64,000 bases of DNA, taken from Streptomyces marianii. Its GTDB lineage: Bacteria; Actinomycetota; Actinomycetes; Streptomycetales; Streptomycetaceae. Made by a program: the position numbers and the translations under genes. The stretch spans positions 7,691,501 through 7,755,500 of the forward strand of contig NZ_VAWE01000001.1 of assembly GCF_005795905.1 (NCBI RefSeq), given 5' to 3'. Positions 36,620 through 45,267 of this stretch are shown piece by piece. Each line of letters begins with the position of its first letter. Positions within the stretch are counted from its first letter, which is position 1. A model generated the notes under the pieces. The model made no database searches, had not been told where the DNA came from, and worked only from the letters and a program-made list of their open reading frames with translations.

Positions 36620-37621
36620 TCAGATGTTGTAGATGCCGGTCTTGTAGCGGGAGAGGTTGGCGGGGTCGCGGAAGAACTCCACCGTCCGTGCCAGTCCCTG
36701 CTCCAGGTCGAGGGCGGGAGCCCACCCGGTCGCCTCCCGCAGCCGGGTCGCGTCCGCGACCAGCCGCATCACCTCGGAGTTCGCGGGCCGGATGCGCTGC
36801 TCGTCCTCCCGGACGTCGAGTTCGGTGTCCATCACCTTGCCGACGAGGCGCACCAGGTCGCCGACCGAGATCTCGCCGCCGGTACCGGCGTTGAAGGTCC
36901 GGCCCACGACGGCGTCGGCCGGTGCGGTGCCCACGGCGAGGAACGCCGCGGCCGTGTCCGTGGCGTAGGTGAAGTCGCGTGTGGGCCGGAGGTCGCCGAG
37001 AGTGATCGTACGCTCCCCGGCGGCGACCTGCCCGATGACGGTCGGGATGACGGCCCGCATCGACTGGCGGGGGCCGAAGGTGTTGAAGGGCCGCAGGGTG
37101 ACCACCGGTGTGCCGAAACTGGCGTGGTAGCTGTCGGCCAGCCGGTCCCCGCCGGCCTTCGAAGCCGCGTACGGGGACTGGGTGTTGATCGGGTGGTCCT
37201 CGGTGATCGGCACGGTCTGCGCGGTCCCGTACGTCTCGCTGGTGGAGGTGTGCACCAGCCGCGGGGTCTGAAGGGCCCGCACGGCCTCCAGCACGTTGAG
37301 CGTGCCCGTGACGTTGGTGTCCACATAGCTGTGGGGGGCGCGGTAGGAGTAGGGAATCGCGATCAGCGCCGCCAAGTGGTAGACGGCATCGGCCCCTTCG
37401 GCGAGCCCGCGGACCGAGCCGGGGTCACGGACGTCACCGAGCACGATCTCGACCTGGTCGAGCACGTCCTGCGGCAGTGTCTCCAGCCAGCCGAAGGAGG
37501 AGAAGGAGTTGTACTGCGCCATCGCACGGACACGGTGTCCCGAGGCGACGAGGGCCTCGGTCAGATGGGAGCCGATGAAGCCCTCGGCTCCGGTGACGGC
37601 GGCGAGCGGTGCGGATGTCAA
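36620..37621 (-). CDS. NDP-sugar 4,6-dehydratase (LegB-like SDR)
   Basis: A 333-residue extended SDR. VTGAEGFIGSHLTEAL is the NAD site, TSTSETYGTAQ and SPYAASKAGGDRL carry the Ser/Thr and YxxxK, and RPFNTFGPRQS is typical of GDP-mannose/UDP-GlcNAc dehydratases. The YNSFSSFGWLE segment resembles LegB-type UDP-GlcNAc 4,6-dehydratases. It should form a 4-keto-6-deoxy sugar nucleotide, so the polymer may contain a deoxy amino sugar. The start is TTG 37621, 7 nt after AAGGA; a weak start may limit its level. Confidence 0.83.
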   Translation of the reverse strand: MTSAPLAAVTGAEGFIGSHLTEALVASGHRVRAMAQYNSFSSFGWLETLPQDVLDQVEIVLGDVRDPGSVRGLAEGADAVYHLAALIAIPYSYRAPHSYVDTNVTGTLNVLEAVRALQTPRLVHTSTSETYGTAQTVPITEDHPINTQSPYAASKAGGDRLADSYHASFGTPVVTLRPFNTFGPRQSMRAVIPTVIGQVAAGERTITLGDLRPTRDFTYATDTAAAFLAVGTAPADAVVGRTFNAGTGGEISVGDLVRLVGKVMDTELDVREDEQRIRPANSEVMRLVADATRLREATGWAPALDLEQGLARTVEFFRDPANLSRYKTGIYNI

Positions 37622-37749
37622 CTGTCGTTCCTTTCAAGGAGGTTCGCTGCAAGGCGCGATGGTGTGCGGGTGGTGGTGTGCGAGCGGTGGACGGAAGCGG
37701 GCCGGAGCCGGGGACCCGGAACCCGGGGGCCTGGCCGGGCGGTTGCCGC

Positions 37750-37785
37750 GAGCGGCACGAGGGGTACGAGCGGCACGAGCGGTGG
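37750..37785. repeat. Four tandem 9-bp repeats in the exopolysaccharide operon spacer
   Basis: Four copies of GAGCGGCAC-like units (the second GAGGGGTAC, the last GAGCGGTGG) just before the end of the membrane-protein gene, in the 173-bp gap to the dehydratase gene. Such repeats vary by slippage. No function is evident. Confidence 0.6.
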
Positions 37786-37794
37786 ACGGCGGGT

Positions 37795-39180
37795 TCAGGA
37801 GTGCGCAGTGGGCCTGCCCAGACACCACAGGACGGCGGTGACGAGGACCCCGGCGGCGGTGCCACAGCCGATCAGCAGCGGAGCGGCGCTCAGTGGGCCG
37901 CCGAGCAGGGTCACCGCGGCCACCCCGGCGGCCGCGGTGAGCGATACCACGGCCGGGAGCCAGGCCAGTCCGAACGCCTGAAGCAGCAGCGCGGCCCACA
38001 GCAGTGCGGCGAGGGTCAGCAGGGGCGCCGGTTCGGCGCCGGTGAACAGCGCCGCCGGGACGAGCGGCAGCAGATAGCCGCCCATACACAGCGCGAGCGT
38101 CCGGGCGGACCGCAGCCGGAACCCGGCCTCGTCCGCCGAGGCCCGCAGCGCTGCCACCGACAGCCCCCGGTAGCGGTACAGCAGCCACTCCGCGGGCCCC
38201 ATGCTGACGGTGAGCACGACCACGGCCCAGGGCTGACGCTGCCCCAGGGACATCACCAGCGCGCCCGCGGCCAGACCGAACAGCCCGTACGGCAACGAGC
38301 CGAGCAGCCGCGGCGTGGTGGCGCCACCGGACGCCTTCTCCGCACCGAGCATCCCCCGGATCTCGCGGCCGGCGACGGCGACGGCCAGCACCACCGTCAG
38401 CACCGGCAGCGCGATCCGAGGCAGCGGGCCCGGGTCCCACCACGGCAGCACCGCCGCGCCGGCGGCCAGGGGGGCGAGCGTGCCGAGCAGCAGCCGTTCC
38501 CGTCCACGGACCAGGAGCACTGCGGCCGCCGCGAGGTACAGCGACTGCCCTGCGCCGAACAGCGCGGCGGGCCCCGGCCCCGCCACCGCGAGGGCGGCCG
38601 CCGTGGCGAGCAGAGCACCCGAGGGCGCGCCCACGAGCAGCGTCCGGCCCGCCTGCCGCGGCCCCGCCGTCAGCCGCAGATACGCCCGGTGGCTGAGCGC
38701 CTGGCCCCAGGCCCACGACAGCAGGCCCGCGACCACGAGCGCGTACACCCCCCGGGGCGAGTGCCACAGGCCGGCGGTCAGCAGGTAGGCCAGGCCAGGC
38801 AGGGCGAACAGCGCCCCGCGCAGGGCACACCGGACGTGGTCGGGCGCCCAGGGATCCGGCCCGCGCGGGGGCTCGGGGAAACTGCGCGGCACCCGCCCGT
38901 ACAGATCGGCGGCGAGCGAGAACAGATCGGGACGCCCGTAGCGCTCCTGGATCTGCTCGCCCGTCAGGCCCTCGGACTCCAGCAGGGCCGCGACCTCGTA
39001 CGCGTGCACCGCGGGTCCGATGCGATCGGCGAGCTCGGCGGCGAGGACGTCCACCGGGTCGTCCGGAGTCCGTCTGCGCCGGGGCAGGCGCAGTGACAGC
39101 GTGGCGTCCGGCGCGGCGAGACGCAGGGCCAGCGTGTCGCCCTGCCCGCCGTCGGGTTCGAGAGCCATGGGCCCGCTCAT
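37795..39180 (-). CDS. Polytopic membrane protein, possible exopolysaccharide exporter
   Basis: A 461-residue protein. About 110 soluble N-terminal residues (LAAELADRIGPAVHAYEVAALLESEG; QIQERYGRPDLFSLAADLYG) are followed by roughly ten to twelve hydrophobic helices to the end. It is coupled to the PelF-like glycosyltransferase by an ATGA overlap. In Pel loci the gene beside pelF is pelG, a polytopic flippase-like protein of similar length, and in the fungal cluster the transferase and membrane part are fused. I infer an analogous partner but recognise no family motif, so the function is unproven. Confidence 0.75.
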   Translation of the reverse strand: MSGPMALEPDGGQGDTLALRLAAPDATLSLRLPRRRRTPDDPVDVLAAELADRIGPAVHAYEVAALLESEGLTGEQIQERYGRPDLFSLAADLYGRVPRSFPEPPRGPDPWAPDHVRCALRGALFALPGLAYLLTAGLWHSPRGVYALVVAGLLSWAWGQALSHRAYLRLTAGPRQAGRTLLVGAPSGALLATAAALAVAGPGPAALFGAGQSLYLAAAAVLLVRGRERLLLGTLAPLAAGAAVLPWWDPGPLPRIALPVLTVVLAVAVAGREIRGMLGAEKASGGATTPRLLGSLPYGLFGLAAGALVMSLGQRQPWAVVVLTVSMGPAEWLLYRYRGLSVAALRASADEAGFRLRSARTLALCMGGYLLPLVPAALFTGAEPAPLLTLAALLWAALLLQAFGLAWLPAVVSLTAAAGVAAVTLLGGPLSAAPLLIGCGTAAGVLVTAVLWCLGRPTAHS

Positions 39181-40688
39181 CCGGCCACGCTCCCCAGGGG
39201 TGCCTCGTCGCTGAGGGGGGTGCCCCAGGGGTCGGCCAGTCGCACCCCGCGGACGGACAGCTCCAGGTAGATGGCGCGGAAGGTGTCGATGGTCTGCCGG
39301 AGCGTGAACTGCTCGATCACCCGCAGCCTCGCGGCCTCGCCCATCGCCGCCCGGCGCGGGGGATCGGCCAGCAGCTCCAGCGCGGCCGCGGCCATGGCCC
39401 CGGGGTCGCGGGGCGGGACGACCAGCCCGGCGTCGCCGACCGCCTCCCGGACGCCGCCGACGTCGGTGGACACGGTTGCCCTGCCGCACGACATGGCCTC
39501 GATCAGGGTGAAGGGGAATCCCTCGCTGATGCTGGACAGCATCACCACGTTGCCAGCGGCGTACGCGTCCTTGATGTCGTCGACCCGGCCCTCGAAGGTG
39601 ACGGCGTCGCCGTGGCCGAGTGAGGCCGCGAGTGCCTCGCACCGCTCCCGGTACGCCTCGCCACCCCGCGGTGTGCCGCCGAACAGCCGCAGGGTGGCGG
39701 CGGGAAGCGCCCCGCGGACCTCGGCGAACGCCTGGATCAGGGTCTCCAGGTCCTTGATGGGGTCGACGCGCCCCGCCCAGCTGAGCGTCGGGCCCTGCGG
39801 TTCGGGGCCCGCGGGCGGGAAGGCGGAAGGGTCCACGCCGTTGTAGACGGTGCGGATGAGCCGGGGATCGGCGCCGCCCTGCTCCTCCCACAGCCGGTTG
39901 TAGCGGTTGCCGGGCGTGACGAGGGCGGCGCGACGGTAACTCTCCTCGGCCAGCAGCCGGAAGAAGCCGAGCAGCACCGCCTTGACGGGCCAGCGGTACG
40001 GGGCTGTCCGGTAGCCGAGATAGCGTTCGCGCAGATAGACCCCGTGTTCGGTGAGCAGCAGGGGGACGCCGTGGAGTTCGAGTGCGGCCAGCCCCGGGAG
40101 CACCGCCACGCCGCCGCTGACCGCGTGCGCCACTCCGCGCTCCGGCGGCCGCGCCGCGAGCGGCCGCAGGGCGTGCTCCAGCAGCGCGGTCGCGGTGACC
40201 GCGTCGTGGAGGCTGGGCCGCGCCTCCCGGACGACCAGGCCCCGGCGGTTCCACACCGCGGTCAGGACACGCAGCGCCCGGTCCCCGCGCAGCGCGGGAC
40301 CGAGCGCCCCGTCCCGGGCGGCGTGGGCCAGTTCGTACAGGGCGGGGGAGAACCCCTCCTCGGCGGAGGGGTCCACCAACGCCGTGAGGAAGCGTTCGTA
40401 CGCCGCCATCAGCCGGCGTTCACGCCGGCCGCGCGGCGGTGAACCGGGGGGTGCGGGACCCCACATGGGCACCGTGACCGGCTCGGCCACGTGCGGGGGC
40501 AGTTCCCAGGCGACGGACTCCCGTCCGGTGCCGGTCACCGCGATGATGTCGAAGTCGATGTCGGGCATGCCGCCGACGAGCTGGTCGCACCAGACGCTCA
40601 CCCCGCCGTGACTGTGCGGGTAGGTGCCTTCGGTGAGGAGGGTGACGCGTGCCGCGTCTCGGCGCGGCGCACGAGGCGATACGTGCAT
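39177..40688 (-). CDS. PelF-like GT4 glycosyltransferase
   Basis: A 503-residue GT-B transferase. The opening TLLTEGTYPHSHGGVSVWCDQL is the PelF signature. LLTEHGVYLRERYL follows, then VYNGVDPSAFPP, SWAGRVDPIKDLETLIQAF and the donor-binding SSISEGFPFTLIEAMSCGRA with the GT4 E-x7-E region. PelF polymerises UDP-GalNAc/GlcNAc in the cytosol. The start is ATG 40688 with GGAG 7 nt upstream. A strongly folded spacer separates it from the deacetylase upstream, and it overlaps the membrane-protein gene downstream. Confidence 0.9.
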   Translation of the reverse strand: MHVSPRAPRRDAARVTLLTEGTYPHSHGGVSVWCDQLVGGMPDIDFDIIAVTGTGRESVAWELPPHVAEPVTVPMWGPAPPGSPPRGRRERRLMAAYERFLTALVDPSAEEGFSPALYELAHAARDGALGPALRGDRALRVLTAVWNRRGLVVREARPSLHDAVTATALLEHALRPLAARPPERGVAHAVSGGVAVLPGLAALELHGVPLLLTEHGVYLRERYLGYRTAPYRWPVKAVLLGFFRLLAEESYRRAALVTPGNRYNRLWEEQGGADPRLIRTVYNGVDPSAFPPAGPEPQGPTLSWAGRVDPIKDLETLIQAFAEVRGALPAATLRLFGGTPRGGEAYRERCEALAASLGHGDAVTFEGRVDDIKDAYAAGNVVMLSSISEGFPFTLIEAMSCGRATVSTDVGGVREAVGDAGLVVPPRDPGAMAAAALELLADPPRRAAMGEAARLRVIEQFTLRQTIDTFRAIYLELSVRGVRLADPWGTPLSDEAPLGSVAG

Positions 40689-40720
40689 GGATGGGCTCCA
40701 CGGCAGGAGGGCGGGGCGGG

Positions 40721-40787
40721 GCGGGTTCCGGGCGTTCCCGGCGGGAACGGCGCACGCCCTGCACGGCGTGCGGCGTCCGGAACCCGC
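40721..40787 (-). promoter_or_regulatory. Three-way-junction-like structured element before the PelF gene
   Basis: An 11-bp outer stem (GCGGGTTCCGG with its complement at 40777-40787) encloses two hairpins: CGTTCCC/GGGAACG with a 3-nt loop (40733-40749) and CGCACGCC/GGCGTGCG with a 6-nt loop (40751-40772). It is intercistronic, starting 38 nt after the deacetylase stop and ending 33 nt before the PelF start. It could be an attenuator, an mRNA stabiliser or a partial terminator tuning downstream expression. Confidence 0.6.
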
Positions 40788-40824
40788 GTCCTCGCGGTGA
40801 GCTGGTGCGGCCGGTGCGTTCGGG

Positions 40825-42983
40825 TCAGCGCTCGGCGCCCGGGACCACGGGGCGAGCGGCGCCCGCGGGCACCGGACCGTCGGGAGCGGGCGCCGTGGCC
40901 CGGCCGGGGCCGGCGGCCGGGCTCCCGGACTCGGGGGCCGACGGCAGCGAGAGGGTCACGCCCTCCTGGCCGGGAGCGAGCGGCACGCTGCCGGAGACGG
41001 TGCCCGCGTACGGCTCCCCGAAGGCCGCCGGTCCGGCCGGGAGTACCCGGGTGGTCCCCGCCGGCATGGTGGCGCGGACGGCCGTACCCGCCGGAGCCGT
41101 GACGGTGACCGTGTCACCGATCCGGTACGCGGTGACCTGACCGGCCTTCACCGCGCCGTCCCACGAGGCCCGTTCGCGCAGTTCCGCCCCGACGTCCTTC
41201 ATCCTGGGGTTCACCAGCGGGGTGTCGTCCGCGTACAGCGCCGCGTACTGGTCGAGGATCCGGTCCAGGACCGGGTAGGCGATGCGGTCCTCGGCCAGGT
41301 TCGACTGGTGGATGAAGTGAGGCCGGGGATCGTTGGCCAGGACGTGGCCCATGGCGATCCGTGCCTCGAGCGGCACGATGTGCTCCGAGTAGCCCGTAGC
41401 GGGGTCGAGCGGCGCGTCGAGACAGGTGGTCGTGGCCGAGTCCTCGCAGATGCCGCTGCCGCCCTGGGCCCTGCTGGTGTAGATCCAGTTGTACTCGTCG
41501 ACCTGCTCCGCGGCCCGGCCCACGTTGTAGAACACGTTCATCGGGTGGCGCGAGACGGTGAGCGCGGGGCCGACCTGCCGCTGCACCGGATCACGGGAGT
41601 TGTCCGAGGCGAGCCAGGCGATGCCGTTGTCCGCGAGCGCCGGGGCGAGGTGGGGGTTGTCCTCGGGCTGCTGCGGCAGCAGCTTCAGGCCGGAGTGCTC
41701 CCCGGTGACCAACTCACCGCTCTCCAGAGGCAGTCCGGCCTGCTCGGCCCACTGGCGGTTGTCGGCGATCTGCCGCGATATCTCGTCCCGCCCGACGTAG
41801 CGGACGCTGCCGTCCGGATTCGTGGCGCACTTCCACGGAACGACACTCACGTCCTGCTCGCAGCCCAGGTACGGGTGGTCGTAGGTGTGGTTGATCCAGC
41901 GGAACGCCTCACGGTCCCCGGTGAGCCGGTCCGCCAGCGGATCCGCCCCGTCGTGCTCCTCCCGGTACTCGACGCTGCCGCCGCCGTTGTACGCGAGGTC
42001 GAGGGTGAAGTTCCGGGACCGCGACCACTCGACCGCGCGCCCGACGTCGTCGGGCGTCATCCGGATCGGGTTCGGCGTGCCCTGACCGGGCAGGCAGTCG
42101 ACGTCACCCGGTGTGCAGTTGAGCTCGGTGTCCCAGCGGTCGTCGGCGGCGAAGACGTCGTCGACGTGGACCGAGAACCAGTTGCGGGAGGTGCCCAGGC
42201 GCGTGCCCTGGGTCATCCAGTCGACGATCCCCCGGGCGAGCAGGCGGAACTGCTGCTGGTACTGGTTGGCCACGAAGGTGACCACCAGTTCGCGGCGGCC
42301 GTCGTGGCGGTACTCGCCGACGAGCGAGCCCCGGGCGGTTCCCCCGGGAGGGGCGCGTCGACGTAGGTGGTGAAGTCGGCGCCCACCCGCGGCCGGGAGA
42401 GGAAGCCCCAGCTCTCGTCCACCGCGGGGTCGTTGTCCTCGAAGGTGAAGGCGCCGTCGAGATAGCCGAAGGGCCCGGCCTTCCCGGCCGCGGTCACCTG
42501 TGCGGTGATGCCGTCCACGGGCCCCGCGTACCCGCCGTTCACGGGGTACTCCAGCCCCGCCTGCGGCCGGGCGTAGGTGTACGCGTCGACCTGCGGGATC
42601 GCGTAGGTCCGCTCGTAGGCCGCCAGGGCGGCCATCTCCTGCGAACCGGCCGGGAACGGTTGGTCGTTGGGCAGCACCACGGCCTGGTACCTGGCGCGGG
42701 GGCGGCCGTCGACCTCGTCCGCGAGGAAGGCGGCGTCGATGACGGGCCGGCTCTCGTCCGCGAGGTCGACCACGGTGTACGGGGTGCCCGTGCTGTCGAG
42801 TTCCGCGGCGATCGCGGCCGTTGCCGGCCCCCCGTCGGAGACCACCAGCACCCGGAGGTCGATCCTCGGCGCCGGTTCTGCCGCCTGCGCCGGCGCAGGC
42901 GGCAGTCCGCCGAGCGAGATGATGAGCGCTCCTGCGGCGAGCGCGGTCGTCCATATGGTCCGCCGGACGCGGATCCGCTTCAT
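40825..42983 (-). pseudogene. Secreted polysaccharide deacetylase, Agd3/PelA (CE18)-like, frameshifted
   Basis: About 719 codons in two frames. The N-terminal part from ATG 42983 has a Sec signal (MKRIRVRRTIWTTAL to AQAAEP) and a Rossmann-like domain (LRVLVVSDGGPATAAIAAEL; PQVDAYTYARPQAG). Near 42330 the frame breaks. The remainder continues to 40825 with SLVGEYRHDGRRELVV, the metal-site HVDDVFAADDRWD, NHTYDHPYLGC and HFIHQSNLAEDR, typical of NodB-like deacetylases of the CE18 group. One extra G in the GGGG run (42329-42332) would restore PPGGSLVGEY. It is either a sequencing slip or a recent inactivation. Active, it would partly deacetylate the exported galactosamine polymer. Confidence 0.82.
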
Positions 42984-43275
42984 GCGGTGGTGTCCCTCCC
43001 CCTGACCCCCCGGCACGACGAAGCGGCGGCTCCCCCCGGAAACGCCGTGCCGTTGTGCCCTGTCCCGAGACATAGTGGAGGCTCTGTGTGGGTTCTGTGC
43101 GCCTACGGTGAAAATTGACGGAAAAGCACAGGTGTCCCACAGAAGTCGGCGATGGGCGGGAGCGGCTCGTCCGCCAGGGGGCCGGGCGGGCGCGGCGGGT
43201 AAACGCTTGCAGTCGCCGGTCGGGCGGACAAGGCGCCGGCCGTGGCGGATGAGTATTTTCGGCCAGGGGTGTGCC

Positions 43276-43328
43276 GGCGCCGATCGGGTTGGGTGCCCGC
43301 GCGTACGCGCGGGAGTGTGATCGGCGCC
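43276..43328. repeat. Nested palindromes in the 551-bp deacetylase/secreted-protein spacer
   Basis: Outer arms GGCGCCGATC (43276-43285) and GATCGGCGCC (43319-43328) enclose an exact 18-bp palindrome, CCCGCGCGTACGCGCGGG (43296-43313). It lies downstream of the minus-strand secreted-protein gene (stop 43535) and about 290 bp upstream of the deacetylase start. It could terminate the former or bind a regulator of the exopolysaccharide operon. Confidence 0.65.
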
Positions 43329-43450
43329 CGCCGGGCCCCGACGCGCGCGGGGGCGCGTCCTGCCGGTGGGCCGCCGCCGCTCGAAACCATGCCCGTACGG
43401 CCGCCGACGGCCGCCGTCGCGAGTGCGTCCGGCGGCCGCCGCGGTGTCCC

Positions 43451-43506
43451 GGGGAGGTCGGGGAGGTCGGGGAGGTGGGGCAGGTTGGGGAGGGAGGTAG
43501 GGGGGC
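43451..43506 (+). repeat. G-rich tandem repeat, possible G-quadruplex
   Basis: GGGGAGGTC is repeated at 43451, 43460 and (partly) 43469, running into further GGGG blocks, all on the plus strand. Four or more G-runs in 50 nt could fold as a quadruplex. It sits 30-85 bp after the end of the minus-strand secreted-protein gene. Confidence 0.6.
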
Positions 43507-43534
43507 CCGGCGGGGGTGCCGGGTGCCCGGGCCG

Positions 43535-44062
43535 TCAGGAGGCGGCGGGCTCCGCGGGGGCGCAGGCCACCCGGGTCTCCGGAGTGTTGTGGATGCCGTC
43601 CTTGGTGCGCTGCCCGTTGTCGTACTCGTAGTACAGGTAGGAGTAGAAGCCGATGGTTCCGTTGCAGCCGGAGTCGGCCGCGACCTGGTACGTCAGGGTG
43701 ACGGTCCGGGAGGTGCCGGGGGCCAGCGGGATCTCGTAGTTCACGCCGAGGGCGGTCGAGCCGGTACCCGAACAGACGGCGCCCTGGGCGGTGCACGAGA
43801 CGAAGTTGTACTTGAGGTCCTTGCGCTGGGTCGTCGCCCAGGTCGGCTGCACCGACTGGTACACGAACCAGATGTCCGTCGACTGGTTGTTGGTCAGGGT
43901 CATCGTCAGCGACACGGTGGAGCCCGGCGTGGTCTCCGGCTGGTCGACGGTGAAGGCCAGGTCCGGGGTGTCGGCCGCGGCGGGCTGCGCCGCGCCGAGG
44001 CAGACGAGGGCCGTGGCGAGAGCGGCCGACTGGCCGAGGCGTCTCAAGTGTGTGATGCGCAT
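43535..44062 (-). CDS. Small secreted protein, unknown function
   Basis: A 175-residue protein with a clear signal peptide ([19 protein letters not shown] to AAADTPDL). It then forms a beta-rich domain: [20 protein letters not shown] and [20 protein letters not shown] recall DUF11/CARDB-like Ig folds. Four Cys residues ([16 protein letters not shown]) may form two disulfides. I do not recognise a characterised family. It is transcribed towards the exopolysaccharide operon and divergent from gluABCD. Confidence 0.78.
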   Translation of the reverse strand: MRITHLRRLGQSAALATALVCLGAAQPAAADTPDLAFTVDQPETTPGSTVSLTMTLTNNQSTDIWFVYQSVQPTWATTQRKDLKYNFVSCTAQGAVCSGTGSTALGVNYEIPLAPGTSRTVTLTYQVAADSGCNGTIGFYSYLYYEYDNGQRTKDGIHNTPETRVACAPAEPAAS

Positions 44063-44324
44063 GGGCCGGGAGGTTAGGAGAGCGCCGGCGGCCCCGTCTG
44101 CCCCGCTCCGCGCCGGGCGGGCGCCCCCCGGCGTGAAACCGTCGTGGACCTGCGCGGGCCCGGCGGTCCGAATCCTGCGTCCGCCTGGGTGCATATGCGC
44201 CGGACATTGCCGGTGCTCGCATCCTCCGCATCCGGTCGCTCACCGTGTCCGCGACGTCACTCAACGGGAGTACGACAATGGCCTGTTCCGCGGTGGGGCG
44301 TCCTCACCACCGGGCTCCGGAGGC

Positions 44325-44378
44325 GGGCCGCACTCCGGGGGCCGCCGCGCCGGCACGGCGGCCCCCGGAGTGCGGCCC
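44325..44378. promoter_or_regulatory. Perfect 23-bp hairpin in the leader region of gluABCD
   Basis: The 23-bp arms 44325-44347 and 44356-44378 match perfectly across an 8-nt loop, ending 42 nt before the gluA start. The adjacent gene on the left is transcribed away, so no transcript needs terminating here apart from the gluA leader or antisense transcription. The arms are very GC-rich, as GGGCCGCACTCC shows. The rest of the 358-bp spacer 44063-44420 shows no other clear element. Confidence 0.72.
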
Positions 44379-44420
44379 GGCCGGAGTGGACGGACGATGA
44401 AGCCGATGAGCGGAGCGGCC

Positions 44421-45191
44421 GTGAGCAAGGAACCCTTCAACCCGGGCATGAGCAGCCGTGCGCTGGTCGAGCTGCACCACGTCGACAAGCACTTCGGCCC
44501 GCTGCACGTCCTGCGGGACATCAACCTGACCGTCGACCGCGGCGAGGTGGTGGTCGTCATCGGCCCCTCCGGGGGAGGCAAGTCCACGCTCTGCCGCGCC
44601 ATCAACCGCCTGGAGACCGTCGACTCCGGCGAGATCGCCATCGACGGCCGGCCCCTGCCTGCCGAGGGCCGGGAACTCGCCAGGCTGCGCGCCGATGTCG
44701 GCATGGTCTTCCAGTCGTTCAACCTCTTTGCGCACAAGACCGTCCTGCAGAACGTGACCCTCGGCCAGATCAAGGTCCGCGGGAAGGACCGGAGGAGTGC
44801 CGAGGAGCGGGCCCGCGCGCTTCTGGACCGCGTGGGCGTGGGGACGCAGGCCGACAAGTACCCTGCCCAGCTCTCCGGCGGACAGCAGCAGCGGGTGGCG
44901 ATCGCCCGAGCGCTCGCCATGGATCCGAAGATCATGCTGTTCGACGAGCCGACCTCCGCCCTGGACCCGGAGATGATCAACGAGGTGCTGGAGGTCATGC
45001 GGCAGCTCGCCAGGGACGGGATGACCATGGTGGTCGTCACTCATGAGATGGGATTCGCCCGTTCGGCCGCCAACCGCGTGGTGTTCATGGCCGACGGCAG
45101 GATCGTGGAGGAGACCACACCCGAAGAGTTCTTCACCAACCCCCGTACCGACCGAGCCAAGGACTTCCTCTCGAAGATCCTCCACCACTGA
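44421..45191 (+). CDS. gluA: Amino-acid ABC importer ATPase, GluA-like
   Basis: A 256-residue ABC ATPase: Walker [11 protein letters not shown]-loop [12 protein letters not shown], signature LSGGQQQR, Walker [13 protein letters not shown] and switch His in VVTHEMGF. The [20 protein letters not shown] C-terminus is typical of polar amino-acid importers. The GTG at 44421 is chosen because GGAG lies 5 nt upstream; ATG 44397 or 44406 are alternatives. It heads a glutamate-type operon in the conserved actinobacterial order A-B-C-D. Confidence 0.9.
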   Translation: MSKEPFNPGMSSRALVELHHVDKHFGPLHVLRDINLTVDRGEVVVVIGPSGGGKSTLCRAINRLETVDSGEIAIDGRPLPAEGRELARLRADVGMVFQSFNLFAHKTVLQNVTLGQIKVRGKDRRSAEERARALLDRVGVGTQADKYPAQLSGGQQQRVAIARALAMDPKIMLFDEPTSALDPEMINEVLEVMRQLARDGMTMVVVTHEMGFARSAANRVVFMADGRIVEETTPEEFFTNPRTDRAKDFLSKILHH

Positions 45192-45267
45192 GGCCCCGGC
45201 GCCCGCGGCGCCCGCGCGCGACGTGCCGGGAACACGTACCACCCAGCGATCCCCAGGGATGATCACC

